A stretch of 64,000 bases of DNA from Bauldia sp. (GCA_022841545.1 JALHRF010000003.1:1-64000); one strand, 5' to 3'. Counted from the stretch's first letter, positions 31,954 through 44,820 are shown. Translations and numbers: made by a program. The notes: generated from the sequence alone by a model not told the origin.

Positions 31954-32886
31954 TCAGAGCACGAGCACGCCGTGATGCTCGGCCTTATCCTCGGGCTCGA
32001 CATGGATGGTGATCATGGCGTCGGGAACCGTCGCCTTCAATGCCTTCTCGATCCGGTCGCAAATCTCGTGCGCTTCGGAGACCGGCATCGTGCCGGCGAC
32101 GACGAGGTGGAAATCGATGAAGGTGGCGCGACCGGCGAGCCGCGTGCGGAGGTCGTGGGCCTCGATCGCGCCTTCGGCATTGGTCGAGATGATCTGGCGG
32201 ATCTCGCCAAGCGTCTTCTCCGGGACCGCCTCGTCCATCAGGCCGCCCAGCGACTCGCGGATGAGACGCCAGCCGGCCCAAAGGATGTTGAGCGCGACGA
32301 TGGCCGCGAAGATCGGGTCGAGCGCGGCGATGCCGGTGACATAGGCGGCGATCAGGCCGGCGACGACGCCGACCGAGGTGACGACATCGGTGAAGAGGTG
32401 CTTGCCGTCCGCGACCAGCGCCGGCGAACGCCGCCGCCGCCCCTCGCGAATCAGGAACCAGCACCAGACGCCGTTGACCGCCGAGGCGACGGCGCTGACC
32501 ACGAGGCCCTCGACCGGCGCCTCGAACATCTGCGGCGCGAGGAAGGCCTGATAGGCCTCCCTCAGGATCAGGATCGCCGCGACGATGATCAGCACGCCTT
32601 CGAGGACGACAGAAAAGTACTCGGCCTTGTGGTGGCCGTACGGGTGGTTCGTGTCGGCCGGTCTTGCGCTGTAGCTGATGGCGACGAGCGCCGCCGAGGA
32701 GGCCGCGACGTTGACGATCGATTCGAGCGCGTCGGAGAAGAGCGCGACGCTGCCGGTGAGCTGCCAGGCGAGGAGCTTGATGCCGAGCACGGCGAGACCG
32801 ACGGCGACGCTGATCGCGGCGATGGTCGAGGTGCGGAGGCCGCCTGCCCTTTTCGCCTTCGCCGTCGTGGCCGAGGTCGCCGGCAC
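31954..32886 (-). CDS. Cation diffusion facilitator transporter (GTG start)
   Basis: LFSDALESIVNVAAS, NHPYGHHKAEYFS, DGKHLFTDVVTSVGV, cytoplasmic IHVEPED domain. Confidence 0.9.
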   Translation of the reverse strand: MPATSATTAKAKRAGGLRTSTIAAISVAVGLAVLGIKLLAWQLTGSVALFSDALESIVNVAASSAALVAISYSARPADTNHPYGHHKAEYFSVVLEGVLIIVAAILILREAYQAFLAPQMFEAPVEGLVVSAVASAVNGVWCWFLIREGRRRRSPALVADGKHLFTDVVTSVGVVAGLIAAYVTGIAALDPIFAAIVALNILWAGWRLIRESLGGLMDEAVPEKTLGEIRQIISTNAEGAIEAHDLRTRLAGRATFIDFHLVVAGTMPVSEAHEICDRIEKALKATVPDAMITIHVEPEDKAEHHGVLVL

Positions 32887-32890
32887 GGCT

Positions 32891-34108
32891 TCAGTCCGCC
32901 ATGGTTTCGAGCGAGGCGAAGCTCTCCGCCGGTCCGGCGTCGGCGAAAGGCGTCCGCACCTCGACGAAGGTGTCCGGATAGAAGCCGTTGAACCGGGTGC
33001 GGAGCGCCAGCGAATAGGCGCCGATGTGCCCGATCTCGATCCAGTCCCCGGTATCGACATATTGCGGCAGGTAGAAGGGCCGCGACAGGATATCGACGGA
33101 ATCGCAGGTCGCGCCGCACACCTTGAATGCCGCGAGTTCGCTGGAACCGGCCCGCTTCCGCCGTGCCGGGTCGGGCAGCAGCCGGGCGGGCAGCGTGATC
33201 TTCCCCGTCCACGAATCCGACAGCGACGCCCAGATGCCGTCGTTGATGTAGATGCGCCGGCCCTTCTTGAGGAGGACGCGGACAATCAGCGAGAAGCTCC
33301 GCGCGGCGATCACACGGCCCGGCTCCGCCACCAGCGGCAGGTCATCGAGTCCCCATTCGCGGATCTCGCTCACCACTTCGGAAATGAGCGCCGGGGTGTC
33401 TGGCGCCGGCGGCGGCTTCTGCCGCGGGTCATGCCCGTATTCCGCCGGAAAGCCCCCGCCGATGTCGAGCATGGCGATGGGGACCCCGGCCCGCGACCGC
33501 ACCCACGCGGCGGAGGCGAGCGCGCGCTCATAGGTGTCGGTATCCTCCACCTGGCTGCCGACATGGAAGCAGAGCCCGACCTTGAAGCCGACCCGGTGAA
33601 TGCGCTGGACGAGTTCGACGGCATGTCCGGGCGCGGCGCCGAACTTTTTCGACAGCTCATAGGCCGCATGGCCGCGGGAGGCGAGCCGGACGAGCAGCGT
33701 GATCTCCTCGGGATCGAGGTCGAGCCCGCGGACGATCCTGAGGATCTTGGCCACCTCATCCTCGTGGTCGAGGGCCATGATTCGGATGCCGTACGTCTCG
33801 AGCGCGAGGCGGATATCGGACTGGGCCTTGACCGGATGCGTGTAGAAGAGCTCGGCCTTCGGCGCGACCGCCCGGACGGCCGCGAACTCGGCCGGAGACG
33901 CCACATCGAAGCAGTCGATGCCGGCATCCGCCAGTGTTTTCAACACCATCGGCTCGCCGTTGGTCTTCACCGCATAGGCCGTCTTGCCCGGAAACGCCGA
34001 CTTGAAGGTGAGCGCATCCCGGATGAGCATCTGCGGCATGAAGCAATAGACCGGCTGATCCGGCCGCAGCGCATAGGCCGCATCGCGGGCGGTCTTGAAG
34101 CTCTGCAT
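32891..34108 (-). CDS. Type III PLP-dependent ornithine/lysine decarboxylase family
   Basis: YAVKTNGEPMVL, GLCFHVGSQ, MLDIGGGFPAEY, EPGRVIAA, CGATCDSVD. Confidence 0.9.
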   Translation of the reverse strand: MQSFKTARDAAYALRPDQPVYCFMPQMLIRDALTFKSAFPGKTAYAVKTNGEPMVLKTLADAGIDCFDVASPAEFAAVRAVAPKAELFYTHPVKAQSDIRLALETYGIRIMALDHEDEVAKILRIVRGLDLDPEEITLLVRLASRGHAAYELSKKFGAAPGHAVELVQRIHRVGFKVGLCFHVGSQVEDTDTYERALASAAWVRSRAGVPIAMLDIGGGFPAEYGHDPRQKPPPAPDTPALISEVVSEIREWGLDDLPLVAEPGRVIAARSFSLIVRVLLKKGRRIYINDGIWASLSDSWTGKITLPARLLPDPARRKRAGSSELAAFKVCGATCDSVDILSRPFYLPQYVDTGDWIEIGHIGAYSLALRTRFNGFYPDTFVEVRTPFADAGPAESFASLETMAD

Positions 34109-34387
34109 GGTGTCCCTCGCCCTCCGGTTCGGCGGGCACGCTACCAGCCCGTCATGGCAGGTTAAAGCTGCCGTCGCCCCAGGCGTTCCTGGAGCGCGGC
34201 AGGGCGCCTCACGGAATGCAAAGTAGAAAAATATTTCGTGATGGGGATTCCGCCAGCGAGTCAACGACTTAGCAAGGGATTGTTACAGTCGGGCCCCACC
34301 GTTGCCGCACTGCAGCACATTTTTCGTTTCGCCAAAAGATGAACAAGCGTTAATCTATGACATTCGTTCGGGAACCGGAGGCATGAC

Positions 34388-34471
34388 ATGATCCTTGCCA
34401 AGCCGCTCCACATGGCGATGGTTTGCGCCGCGTTCCTGTTTGTTGCTGCAGTTGTGTTCGGGGCGATTTAG
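34388..34471 (+). CDS. 27-aa membrane microprotein
   Basis: CGGAGG RBS 6 nt upstream; MILAKPLHMAMVCAAFLFVAAVVFGAI* is a single TM segment; terminator follows. Confidence 0.55.
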   Translation: MILAKPLHMAMVCAAFLFVAAVVFGAI

Positions 34472-34513
34472 GCGCTCCGGTATTTTGTTGCGGACGAGTT
34501 GTTGCTTTGGCCG

Positions 34514-34555
34514 GCCGGGCGCGCGGGAGCGCGATGCCCGGCTTTGTTGTTTTCG
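34514..34555 (+). terminator. Putative intrinsic terminator
   Basis: GCCGGGC...GCCCGGC stem followed by TTTGTTGTTTT. Confidence 0.65.
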
Positions 34556-34579
34556 GGCCCTGTCCTCGACGCCCCACCC

Positions 34580-35419
34580 TCAATCCAGAAACCGGTCGAA
34601 GATCGCGAGCGTCCGCCCCGCCTCCAAAATGGCGGCATCGGTGCCGAGCGCCGTGGTTACGCTTCCCCGTTTCTCATCGTAGGGCGCTCCTTTCAGCCGG
34701 GGGTCGCGCCATAGCCCGGTGGTGATGGTGACACCACGGTAGACAAGGTCCCCGTTGACCCGCGACAGGTGCATGCCGCCGGACGAAGAGCCGGAGGCGT
34801 CGCAGTCGGTGCGGTAGAACGAGGTGATGCTGGTCGAAATCGGCACGCGGCGCACCGTGCAGCCTTGGACCACCGGCACCTCGTTGGGCACGACCTTCTC
34901 CATGCCGGCAGGGTGGGCCGTGACGACGATCAGCGCGTCGCCGCTCGCGACCTTGACGTCGGTGTCGACCGGGAAGGGCTCGGCCCCCTCGATCGGCTCG
35001 GCAAGCGGCACGATGGCGAAGTCGTAGTTGGACCCGGCCTTGAGCGGGTTGGCGCCGAATTTGGCATCGTCGACCAGAAGGTCGACCTTCACCGGCGGAA
35101 TCGCCTGGCTCTTGAAGAAGCAGTTGGACCGCCGCTCGCCGGACTCCTCGAAGAAGATGTGGCCGGCGGTTAGGATCTGGCGATTGTTGATGAACAGCGC
35201 CCCCGAACCGAGCGACGGCGTCGGCAGAAAGCAGCCGACATAGCCCGAAACCATGCGAATCCGGTCGATCTCGGCCTTCGACAAGCCGAGGGACGGGCCA
35301 ATCTCGAGGAGAGAATCCCGGTCGTCCGTGCCGTCGATGATATTGGCGGTCGCGGTCGACGCGACCAGCGCCCCCGCAACGGCGACGATTGCGAGAGCCG
35401 GACGAAGAACAGATTGCAT
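34580..35419 (-). CDS. Secreted trypsin-like serine protease
   Basis: Signal peptide; ILTAGH, YDFAIVPL, DASGSSSGGMHL. Confidence 0.75.
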   Translation of the reverse strand: MQSVLRPALAIVAVAGALVASTATANIIDGTDDRDSLLEIGPSLGLSKAEIDRIRMVSGYVGCFLPTPSLGSGALFINNRQILTAGHIFFEESGERRSNCFFKSQAIPPVKVDLLVDDAKFGANPLKAGSNYDFAIVPLAEPIEGAEPFPVDTDVKVASGDALIVVTAHPAGMEKVVPNEVPVVQGCTVRRVPISTSITSFYRTDCDASGSSSGGMHLSRVNGDLVYRGVTITTGLWRDPRLKGAPYDEKRGSVTTALGTDAAILEAGRTLAIFDRFLD

Positions 35420-35500
35420 GCAACACCCCGGAGAAAGCCGTTGAGGCGTGAAGCACGGGAATATGACCGGGCTGCGGCCAAGGACAAGAGCGACAGCCGC

Positions 35501-35884
35501 TCAGATGAAGAACATCGCCCCGAACCAGGCGAGGGAGAGACCCCGGGCCGGCCAGGTCCAGACCCCGCCGGACATCGCACTGGTCTTCCACACGACGAAC
35601 ACGACGAGCAGGTTGTATGGGATGGGCGAGAAGAACACTGCGGTCGCGAGCCAGGCCGGCGCCTCGATGCCGAACAGGCCAAAGGACAACGCCATCGTCA
35701 CGACGTTGATCAGCGTGCCGCCGATCAGCATGTCGCTGATGATGACGAGGTGAAGCGGCTCGGTTCCCGACAGGAGCGCGCGATAGTAGCCGCGGATGCC
35801 GCGCCAAAGTCCCCGTCGAGAGGAGCCTCCGTCCACGATCGGTGCTTTCACGGCCACTGCTCGAGTATAAGGGAGAGGTCGCAA
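35501..35884 (-). CDS. Small multi-pass membrane protein, unknown
   Basis: Hydrophobic segments LVIISDMLIGGTLINVVTMALSF, PYNLLVVFVVW. Confidence 0.5.
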   Translation of the reverse strand: MRPLPYTRAVAVKAPIVDGGSSRRGLWRGIRGYYRALLSGTEPLHLVIISDMLIGGTLINVVTMALSFGLFGIEAPAWLATAVFFSPIPYNLLVVFVVWKTSAMSGGVWTWPARGLSLAWFGAMFFI

Positions 35885-35892
35885 CCGGGATC

Positions 35893-36276
35893 ATGGAGCA
35901 TTCGGTGACGGGCGCAATTCGAAACTTGGGCGGCCAGGCCGTGTACCTGTGGGCGGCGGAGGGCCCCGGGATTGCACGCGAGAGCGACGCGCTCGACCTG
36001 ATCGGCGAGACCTACGGACAGGACGTGGCATGGGTCGGCATCCCCCTCGAGCGCCTGTCGCCCGACTTCTTTCATCTGCGAACGGGCGTCGCCGGCGCAT
36101 TCCTGCAGAAACTGACCAATTACCACCTCAGGGTCGCCTTCGTCGGCGACCTGACCCGTCGGATCGAGGCGAGCGATGCCCTTGCCGCCTTCGTCACGGA
36201 ATCGAATCGCGGCGACCATGTCTGGTTCGTGGAGGATGAAGCCGCGCTGGCAGCGCGGCTCGCGAAGCGGCGATGA
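35893..36276 (+). CDS. DUF4180-like protein
   Basis: MEHSVTGAIRNLGGQAVYLWAAEGPGIARESDALDLIGETYGQDVAWVGIPLERLSPDFFHLRTGVAG. Confidence 0.65.
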   Translation: MEHSVTGAIRNLGGQAVYLWAAEGPGIARESDALDLIGETYGQDVAWVGIPLERLSPDFFHLRTGVAGAFLQKLTNYHLRVAFVGDLTRRIEASDALAAFVTESNRGDHVWFVEDEAALAARLAKRR

Positions 36277-36334
36277 AGCCGGCCTCTCCGCTGCCGCGCG
36301 ATCGACCCGTTCATCCCGGCCGGCGATTGGGGGA

Positions 36335-37324
36335 CTAGGATCGCCGCTTGCCCTGAGTGCCGCGCCGCCTTGCCGGAGGCGGAACCAGCTCGACCCCGTG
36401 GAGCAGATCGAACAACCAGGCGAGACCCGCATCCATCATCGCGACCTTGGGCGCGACAGCCGTCAGCCGGAAGCGGGTGAGCGGTAGCGGCGGGTCCACG
36501 GCCACGATCCCGAAACGGGCCGCATGCATCGCGACGAAACGCCTTGGCAATGCCGAAATCAGGTCGGTCCCGGCGATGACGGCGAGCGCGAACATGAAGT
36601 TCGGCACTGTCAGCGCGATCCGGCGCGCGAAGCCCTGCCTCGCCAACGCCTCGTCGACGAAGCCAAGGCGATCGCCGGTGAACGAGACCACCAGGTGCTG
36701 CAGCGCGCAATATTGCTTCAGGGAGGGATTGCGCGCGAACGGGTGCCCGGCACGCATCGCAACGACAAAGTCCTCCTCGTAGAGGTGGCGGGCGTGGAAG
36801 CGCGCCGGAGCCCGGTCGGTCGGGATGACGGCGATGTCCATGTCGCGGGCGTCCAGCTCGGCAAAGGCGTTCCGCCACGCCTGCTCGGGCGACATCTCCG
36901 CCGGAACCGGAAGCAGTTGCCGGATGCTGATGTCGATGCCGGGCGCCATCCTCTGCAGCGCGCCGAGAAGCGGCGGCAGGAAGACCGCGGAGGCTCCGTC
37001 CGGCGCCCCGATCGTGAACCGGCGCGTCGAGCGCGCCGGATCGAACGGCTCCGCCGTCGCAATCACGCTCCGCGCCCGGGCGAGAACGTCAGCGATCGGG
37101 GCGGCGAGCTCCAACGCGCGCGCGGTGGGAACGACGCCTCTCGGTGTCTTCAGGAACAGCGGATCGTTGAGCAGCCGGCGCAGCCTGCCGAGGCCATGGC
37201 TGACCGCCGACGACGTCAGGTTCAGTCGCTCCGCGGCCCGGCCGACGTGACTTTCGTCGAACACCACCTCGAACAGGGCGAGGAGGTTGAGGTCGATCCG
37301 TGACAGCGAAACAGAATTCATCAT
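36335..37324 (-). CDS. LysR-family transcriptional regulator
   Basis: N-terminal HTH: LNLLALFEVVFDESHVGRAAERLNLTSSAVSHGLGRLRRLLNDPLF. Confidence 0.9.
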   Translation of the reverse strand: MMNSVSLSRIDLNLLALFEVVFDESHVGRAAERLNLTSSAVSHGLGRLRRLLNDPLFLKTPRGVVPTARALELAAPIADVLARARSVIATAEPFDPARSTRRFTIGAPDGASAVFLPPLLGALQRMAPGIDISIRQLLPVPAEMSPEQAWRNAFAELDARDMDIAVIPTDRAPARFHARHLYEEDFVVAMRAGHPFARNPSLKQYCALQHLVVSFTGDRLGFVDEALARQGFARRIALTVPNFMFALAVIAGTDLISALPRRFVAMHAARFGIVAVDPPLPLTRFRLTAVAPKVAMMDAGLAWLFDLLHGVELVPPPARRRGTQGKRRS

Positions 37325-37424
37325 ATTCCTGAAATCATATCACTTCATTCAGGATGGTAGAAGCCCCATCCCTTGCGCCGAAGCGATGCCGGTCGGCGTC
37401 GCAAGCAAACTTGGAGCAACTGAA

Positions 37425-37967
37425 ATGACACCTACCCGACGTGCCGTCGTCCTCGCCGCTGCAGGCGCCGGCCTTGCCTTGCCGCAGCTTGCACAGGCCG
37501 CCGCCTCCGGAAATGCCGATCTCACCGAGACCGTGGCCGAACTGATCCGGACTTCTGACGAAGGCAACGCGGCGCTGATGCGCGGCGACATCGGCACCTA
37601 TACGAAGCTCGTCCCGCTCGCCGATGACTTCCTGCTGATGTCGCCGTTCGGCGGGCGGCCGTCGCCCGCCTCGGACTACACGCCGGAGCGGCTGGAGGAG
37701 ATGGGCCGCTTCTTCCGAAACGGCACGTTCTCGCAGGAGGTTCTGCAGACCTACGCCACGAACGACATGGTCGTCCTCGTCACCATCGAGCGCACGCATG
37801 TCGAGGTCGGCGGCCTGCCAGGACAGGACTGGGCGCTCCGCGTGACCCTGGTCTACCGCCGCGACAAGGACGGTGCATGGCGGCTCGCGCATCGCCACGC
37901 CGACCCGCTGGCGCACGGCATCAGCGTCAAGCAGGCTGCGGTCCTCGGTCGCGGTGAGGCAGCCTGA
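37425..37967 (+). CDS. Exported SnoaL-like/DUF4440 protein with Tat-like leader
   Basis: MTPTRRAVVLAAAGAGLALPQLAQA leader, NTF2-like body; divergent from LysR gene. Confidence 0.7.
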   Translation: MTPTRRAVVLAAAGAGLALPQLAQAAASGNADLTETVAELIRTSDEGNAALMRGDIGTYTKLVPLADDFLLMSPFGGRPSPASDYTPERLEEMGRFFRNGTFSQEVLQTYATNDMVVLVTIERTHVEVGGLPGQDWALRVTLVYRRDKDGAWRLAHRHADPLAHGISVKQAAVLGRGEAA

Positions 37968-38047
37968 GTCGGCAAGGCAACGTTCCCGCGGGCGAGCGCG
38001 GCAACCTGGCCCGCCCGCGGGCATGACGATGGCCCGATTCGATCCCG

Positions 38048-38791
38048 TCAGGCCGCGCGGGCAAGCGCCACCGCGTCGGGGCCGGCCGGGAAATGCAGTT
38101 GGCCGGTGCCGTCGTTCGCGGCGCGCCAGACGGCATCGGCGACGTCGGCTTCGGTCGTCACCATTGCCGGCTCGGCGAAGGCGGTGAAGATCGGGTTCGC
38201 AAACGGCGCATAGGCCTCCGGGATCAGGTCCTCGACCCGGAGCTCCGCGTTCTCCGCAAAGCGCGTGGTCGGCCCATAGCCCGGCTCCACCAGCTTGACC
38301 CGGATGCCGAAGGCCGCGAGCTCATGGGCGAGTGACCCGGTGAAGCCTTCGATCGCCGTCTTGCTCGCGGTGTAGACTGCGACCAGCGGCATCGGCGCCA
38401 GCGTGACGCTGGACGTCACGTTCACGATCGCGCCCGACCGGCGCGCCCGGAACCGGGGGATCGCCGCGTGGGTCATGGCCATGACGCCGAAGGTGTTGGT
38501 CTCGAAGATGCGCCGCGCCTCCGCCATCGGCGTCGCCTCGAACGCCCCGAGCAGCCCGACGCCGGCATTGTTGACGAGCACGTCGATCGGCCCGGCCGCA
38601 TCGAGCGCCGCTGCGATGCTCTCGGGCCGGGTCACGTCAAGCGGCAGGATTCGGATGCGATCCGTGCGCGGGAGCACGTCCTCGCGCGGCTTGCGCATGG
38701 TGGCGATCACGGTCCAGCCCTCGGCATGGAAGCGGCGCGCGGTCTCGAGGCCGTAGCCGGACGAGCAGCCGGTGATGAGCACGGTGTTCAT
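38048..38791 (-). CDS. Short-chain dehydrogenase/reductase
   Basis: VLITGCSSGYGLETARRF, LVNNAGVG, YTASKTAIEG. Confidence 0.9.
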   Translation of the reverse strand: MNTVLITGCSSGYGLETARRFHAEGWTVIATMRKPREDVLPRTDRIRILPLDVTRPESIAAALDAAGPIDVLVNNAGVGLLGAFEATPMAEARRIFETNTFGVMAMTHAAIPRFRARRSGAIVNVTSSVTLAPMPLVAVYTASKTAIEGFTGSLAHELAAFGIRVKLVEPGYGPTTRFAENAELRVEDLIPEAYAPFANPIFTAFAEPAMVTTEADVADAVWRAANDGTGQLHFPAGPDAVALARAA

Positions 38792-38885
38792 GGCAGTCTC
38801 CTTCGTTGCGGTGGTCGAGAGATAGCCAGCCCGTGCCGGACGTTCTACGATTGAAAGTCCAGATTTGATTTGCGATAGTCCAGAG

Positions 38886-39791
38886 ATGATCGATCCCCTC
38901 TCCGAAGTCATCGCCCTCCTGCGCCCGCGAACGGTGTTCACCAAGGGCATCAGCGGCGCCGGCCGCTGGGGCATCCGCTACACGGACTTCGGCCAGCCCA
39001 GCTTCTGCACGGTTGTCGAGGGGCGCTGCCGTCTCGCCGTCGACGGCGAGGCCACGGTGACGCTGGAAGCGGGCGACTTCGTGCTCCTGCCGGCGACGCC
39101 CGGCTTCACGATGACCGGGTTCGAGCCGGTGACGCCTCTGCATATCGACCCGAAGGTCGGGCCGGCGCCGGCGGGCGAAGTGCGCCATGGCCGGCGCGGT
39201 GGTCGCCCGGACGTGCGGCTCCTCGGCGGCTACTTCCTCTTCGACTCGCCCGACGCGGGGCTTCTCGTGTCGCTCCTGCCGCGGCTGATTCATGTTCGTG
39301 GGGCGGACCGGCTCGCGACGCTGGTGGGCCTGCTCCGCGACGAATCCGGCGGGAAGCGGCCCGGCCGCGAGCTCGTCCTGTCGCGCCTGATCGAGCTGCT
39401 GCTCATCGAGTCGCTGCGCGCGACACAGAGCAAGGATGCGTCGCCCGGCCTCCTTCGCGGGCTCGGCGATGCGCGGCTCGCGACCGCGATCCGCCTGATG
39501 CACGGCGACCCCGCGCGGGCCTGGACCGTCGCGGAACTCGGACGGAAGGCGGCGCTCTCGCGCTCGGCCTTCTTCGACCGCTTCACCCGCGCCGTGGGCG
39601 TGCCGCCGATGGAGTATCTCCTCGGCTGGCGGATGGCGCTCGCCAAGGATCTGCTCCGCCGCGGCGAGGCCGGTCTCGCCGACGTCGCGGAACGGGTCGG
39701 CTATGGTTCGGCGAGCACCTTCAGCACCGCCTTCAGCCGCCATGTCGGCCAGCCGCCGGGCCGCTACGCGCGGCAGGCGGCGGCGGCGTGA
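38886..39791 (+). CDS. AraC-family regulator with cupin N-terminus
   Basis: Cupin region then WTVAELGRKAALSRSAFFDRFTRAVGVPPMEYLLGWRMALAKDLL. Confidence 0.9.
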   Translation: MIDPLSEVIALLRPRTVFTKGISGAGRWGIRYTDFGQPSFCTVVEGRCRLAVDGEATVTLEAGDFVLLPATPGFTMTGFEPVTPLHIDPKVGPAPAGEVRHGRRGGRPDVRLLGGYFLFDSPDAGLLVSLLPRLIHVRGADRLATLVGLLRDESGGKRPGRELVLSRLIELLLIESLRATQSKDASPGLLRGLGDARLATAIRLMHGDPARAWTVAELGRKAALSRSAFFDRFTRAVGVPPMEYLLGWRMALAKDLLRRGEAGLADVAERVGYGSASTFSTAFSRHVGQPPGRYARQAAAA

Positions 39792-39800
39792 CGGCGGCTC

Positions 39801-42475
<2,675 letters not shown>

Positions 42476-42476
<1 letters not shown>

Positions 42477-42925
42477 TACAAACCAAGTACCTTCCGAGCT
42501 CGCTCTGATATTGCGCCGTCGTCGAACGCTCCAACGACTTCCAGGCCGCCGACACGGCTTCCGTCCCTCATGTCCTCGCTTATCATGTGCGTGCAGCCGG
42601 CCGCTTCGGCCGCGCAAAGCAGATTTGCATCCCAGAACGAGAAGCGTGCCGCTGCAGCCTCCGCCAATGCCCTTTCCATCGCGCGCATCGTGGTCGCAAA
42701 GACTGGAAAGGCGATCATGAGGTTGCGCGATATCTGCGCTGCTTCCCATGGCGTCCGGAGCAAGCGACGCGTCGAGGCCCGGTAGAATTCGCCGCAGACC
42801 TGAAGTGCGAGCGGCCCCCCGGCCAATCGGAGTGCCTCGGTCATTTCTTGCGCCGCGGCCTGCCGCTCCGGTTCGCGATCATCGACAGTGTAGACGAGTA
42901 CGTTAGTGTCGAGCGTAACGATCAT
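42476..42925 (-). CDS. PIN-domain toxin
   Basis: [16 protein letters not shown]..., [17 protein letters not shown]; stop overlaps metH start by 1 nt (TAATG). Confidence 0.82.
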
Positions 42926-43461
42926 CCCTCGTCCCGCTCGTAAAGCTCATCACGGGGTCCGTAGGGACGTTCCGAGCGCCATCCCGCGTTCCAGAGGGCC
43001 TTGAAAGCCTCCCAAGCCGCTTCGCGTTCCGCATTACTGGCCTGCTCCCAACGGGCCGGAGTTCCATTCTGGCCGGAGCCACCATTGTCGGTCTGTCGCG
43101 CCGCGCCATTATCATCGACGAGTTCGATCTCTACCAATCCACCCCCCTGAGACTTCAACCGCCGGTAGATATCCCCCCATCGGGCATGCATGGGCCCTAT
43201 GGGGCGAAGGCCGGGAGTAGGCTTCCCGCTGCCGCGATAGGCACTCATTTTCCGCCATAACCCTTCCTCGCCCGCGATTTTGAGGGCGATGGTTTGATCA
43301 GGCTCGAGGGATTCGAGCCGAGTCCGCAATCCTTCATCCCCATGAACATGCTTGGTCCACAACGCGTAATCCCTTACCTCGACCTGCGCCACGGCGAAGT
43401 CCTCCTTAACAGCAGACGCACCAAGACAAGGGGGCATACCGTACGGTGCCAGGGTAGTCAA
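42922..43461 (-). CDS. Candidate cognate antitoxin / unknown protein (true start may be internal)
   Basis: Overlaps PIN gene by 4 nt (ATGA); contains GKPTPGLRPIGPMHARWGDIYRRLKSQGGGLVEIELV. Confidence 0.5.
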   Translation of the reverse strand: MTTLAPYGMPPCLGASAVKEDFAVAQVEVRDYALWTKHVHGDEGLRTRLESLEPDQTIALKIAGEEGLWRKMSAYRGSGKPTPGLRPIGPMHARWGDIYRRLKSQGGGLVEIELVDDNGAARQTDNGGSGQNGTPARWEQASNAEREAAWEAFKALWNAGWRSERPYGPRDELYERDEG

Positions 43462-43519
43462 ACAATGCCCCTATATACCCCATATAACCCAGGCATCGAT
43501 CTGAGCGCCCCTTGCGGGT

Positions 43520-44590
43520 TCACGCCACCAGCTCGAACGGCTCCAGCCCGGACAGCCGCAGCTTCGTCTCCGGCTTCGGCACCACCCGCGGCGGCACGTC
43601 CCGGACCGCCTCGGCGATCGCCCGGATGTGGTCGGGGGTCGTGCCGCAGCAGCCGCCGACGATATTGACCAGGCCGGTCTTCGCGAACTCGCCGAGCGAC
43701 TTCGCCATGCCCTCCGGGCTCTCGTCATACTCGCCGAATTCGTTGGGCAGGCCGGCATTGGGGTAGGCGCAGATCAGCGTATCGGCGACCCGCGACAGCT
43801 CCGCGATGTGGGCGCGCATCTCCTTGGCGCCGAGCGCACAGTTGAGGCCGACCGAGAACGGCCGCGCATGGCGGAGCGAATACCAGAAGGCGGCCGGCGT
43901 CTGGCCCGACAGCGTGCGGCCGGACAGGTCGGTAATGGTGCCGGAGATCATCAGCGGCAGGCGGACGCCCTTCTCGGCGAAGACCTCCTCGACCGCGACC
44001 ACCGCCGCCTTGGCGTTGAGCGTATCGAAGATCGTCTCGATCAGGATGAGATCCGACCCGCCGTCGATGAGCCCGCGGGTCGCCTCGGAATAGGCGGCGA
44101 CGAGGTCGTCGAAGCTGATGTTGCGGAAGCCCGGATTGTTGACGTCGGGCGAGATCGACGCCGAGCGGTTGGTCGGGCCGATGGCGCCTGCGACGAAGCG
44201 CGGCCGGCCGTCCTCCGCCTCGACCTCGCGGGCGGCCTCCTTCACGAGCCTTGCGCCCTCGCGGTTGAGTTCGTAGGCGAGCGCCTCCATGCCGTAGTCG
44301 GCCTGGGCGATAGAGGTCGACGAGAACGTGTTGGTCTCGGCGATGTCCGCGCCGGCGCGGAAATACGCGGCGTGGATCGCCTTGATCGCCTCGGGCTGGG
44401 TGAGGATCAGGAGATCGTTGTTGCCGCGGAGATCCCGCGGCCAGTCGGCGAAACGCGTCCCTCGGAAGTCGGCCTCGCTGAAGCGGTGGCCCTGGATCAT
44501 CGTCCCCATGGCGCCGTCGAGGATGAGGATGCGCTTCGCCGCGATCGCGCGAAGACGGGATTCTGTGTCGGTGGTCATCACGTTACTCAT
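43520..44590 (-). CDS. Homocysteine-binding half of split methionine synthase
   Basis: [30 protein letters not shown] zinc site. Confidence 0.92.
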   Translation of the reverse strand: MSNVMTTDTESRLRAIAAKRILILDGAMGTMIQGHRFSEADFRGTRFADWPRDLRGNNDLLILTQPEAIKAIHAAYFRAGADIAETNTFSSTSIAQADYGMEALAYELNREGARLVKEAAREVEAEDGRPRFVAGAIGPTNRSASISPDVNNPGFRNISFDDLVAAYSEATRGLIDGGSDLILIETIFDTLNAKAAVVAVEEVFAEKGVRLPLMISGTITDLSGRTLSGQTPAAFWYSLRHARPFSVGLNCALGAKEMRAHIAELSRVADTLICAYPNAGLPNEFGEYDESPEGMAKSLGEFAKTGLVNIVGGCCGTTPDHIRAIAEAVRDVPPRVVPKPETKLRLSGLEPFELVA

Positions 44591-44760
44591 CTGTCGACTC
44601 TTCGACCTGCTTCCAGCGCCGCATCTTCTCGTATTCCTCCGATGACACGATCACAGCCGTCGGCTTGCCGAATCGGGATGATCTGAGGGCCTTCGTCATG
44701 GGCCTTCTCAAGAACGTCCTCGAATTTCGCCCTTGCTTCCGTAAGACGCCACGTGGCCAT
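44583..44760 (-). pseudogene. Frameshifted Phd/YefM-type antitoxin
   Basis: MATWRLTEARAKFEDVLEKAHDEGPQII then frame change gives [30 protein letters not shown]. Confidence 0.75.
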
Positions 44761-44820
44761 TGGAGTCATCCTCTCGTCGCGATGCCGGAAGATAGTGTCT
44801 CGCGGGAATGAATTCACTTC

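Noticed and set aside
43300-43330. GATTCGAGCC string resembling a tRNA T-arm
   Set aside because: No cloverleaf partners; lies inside a CDS
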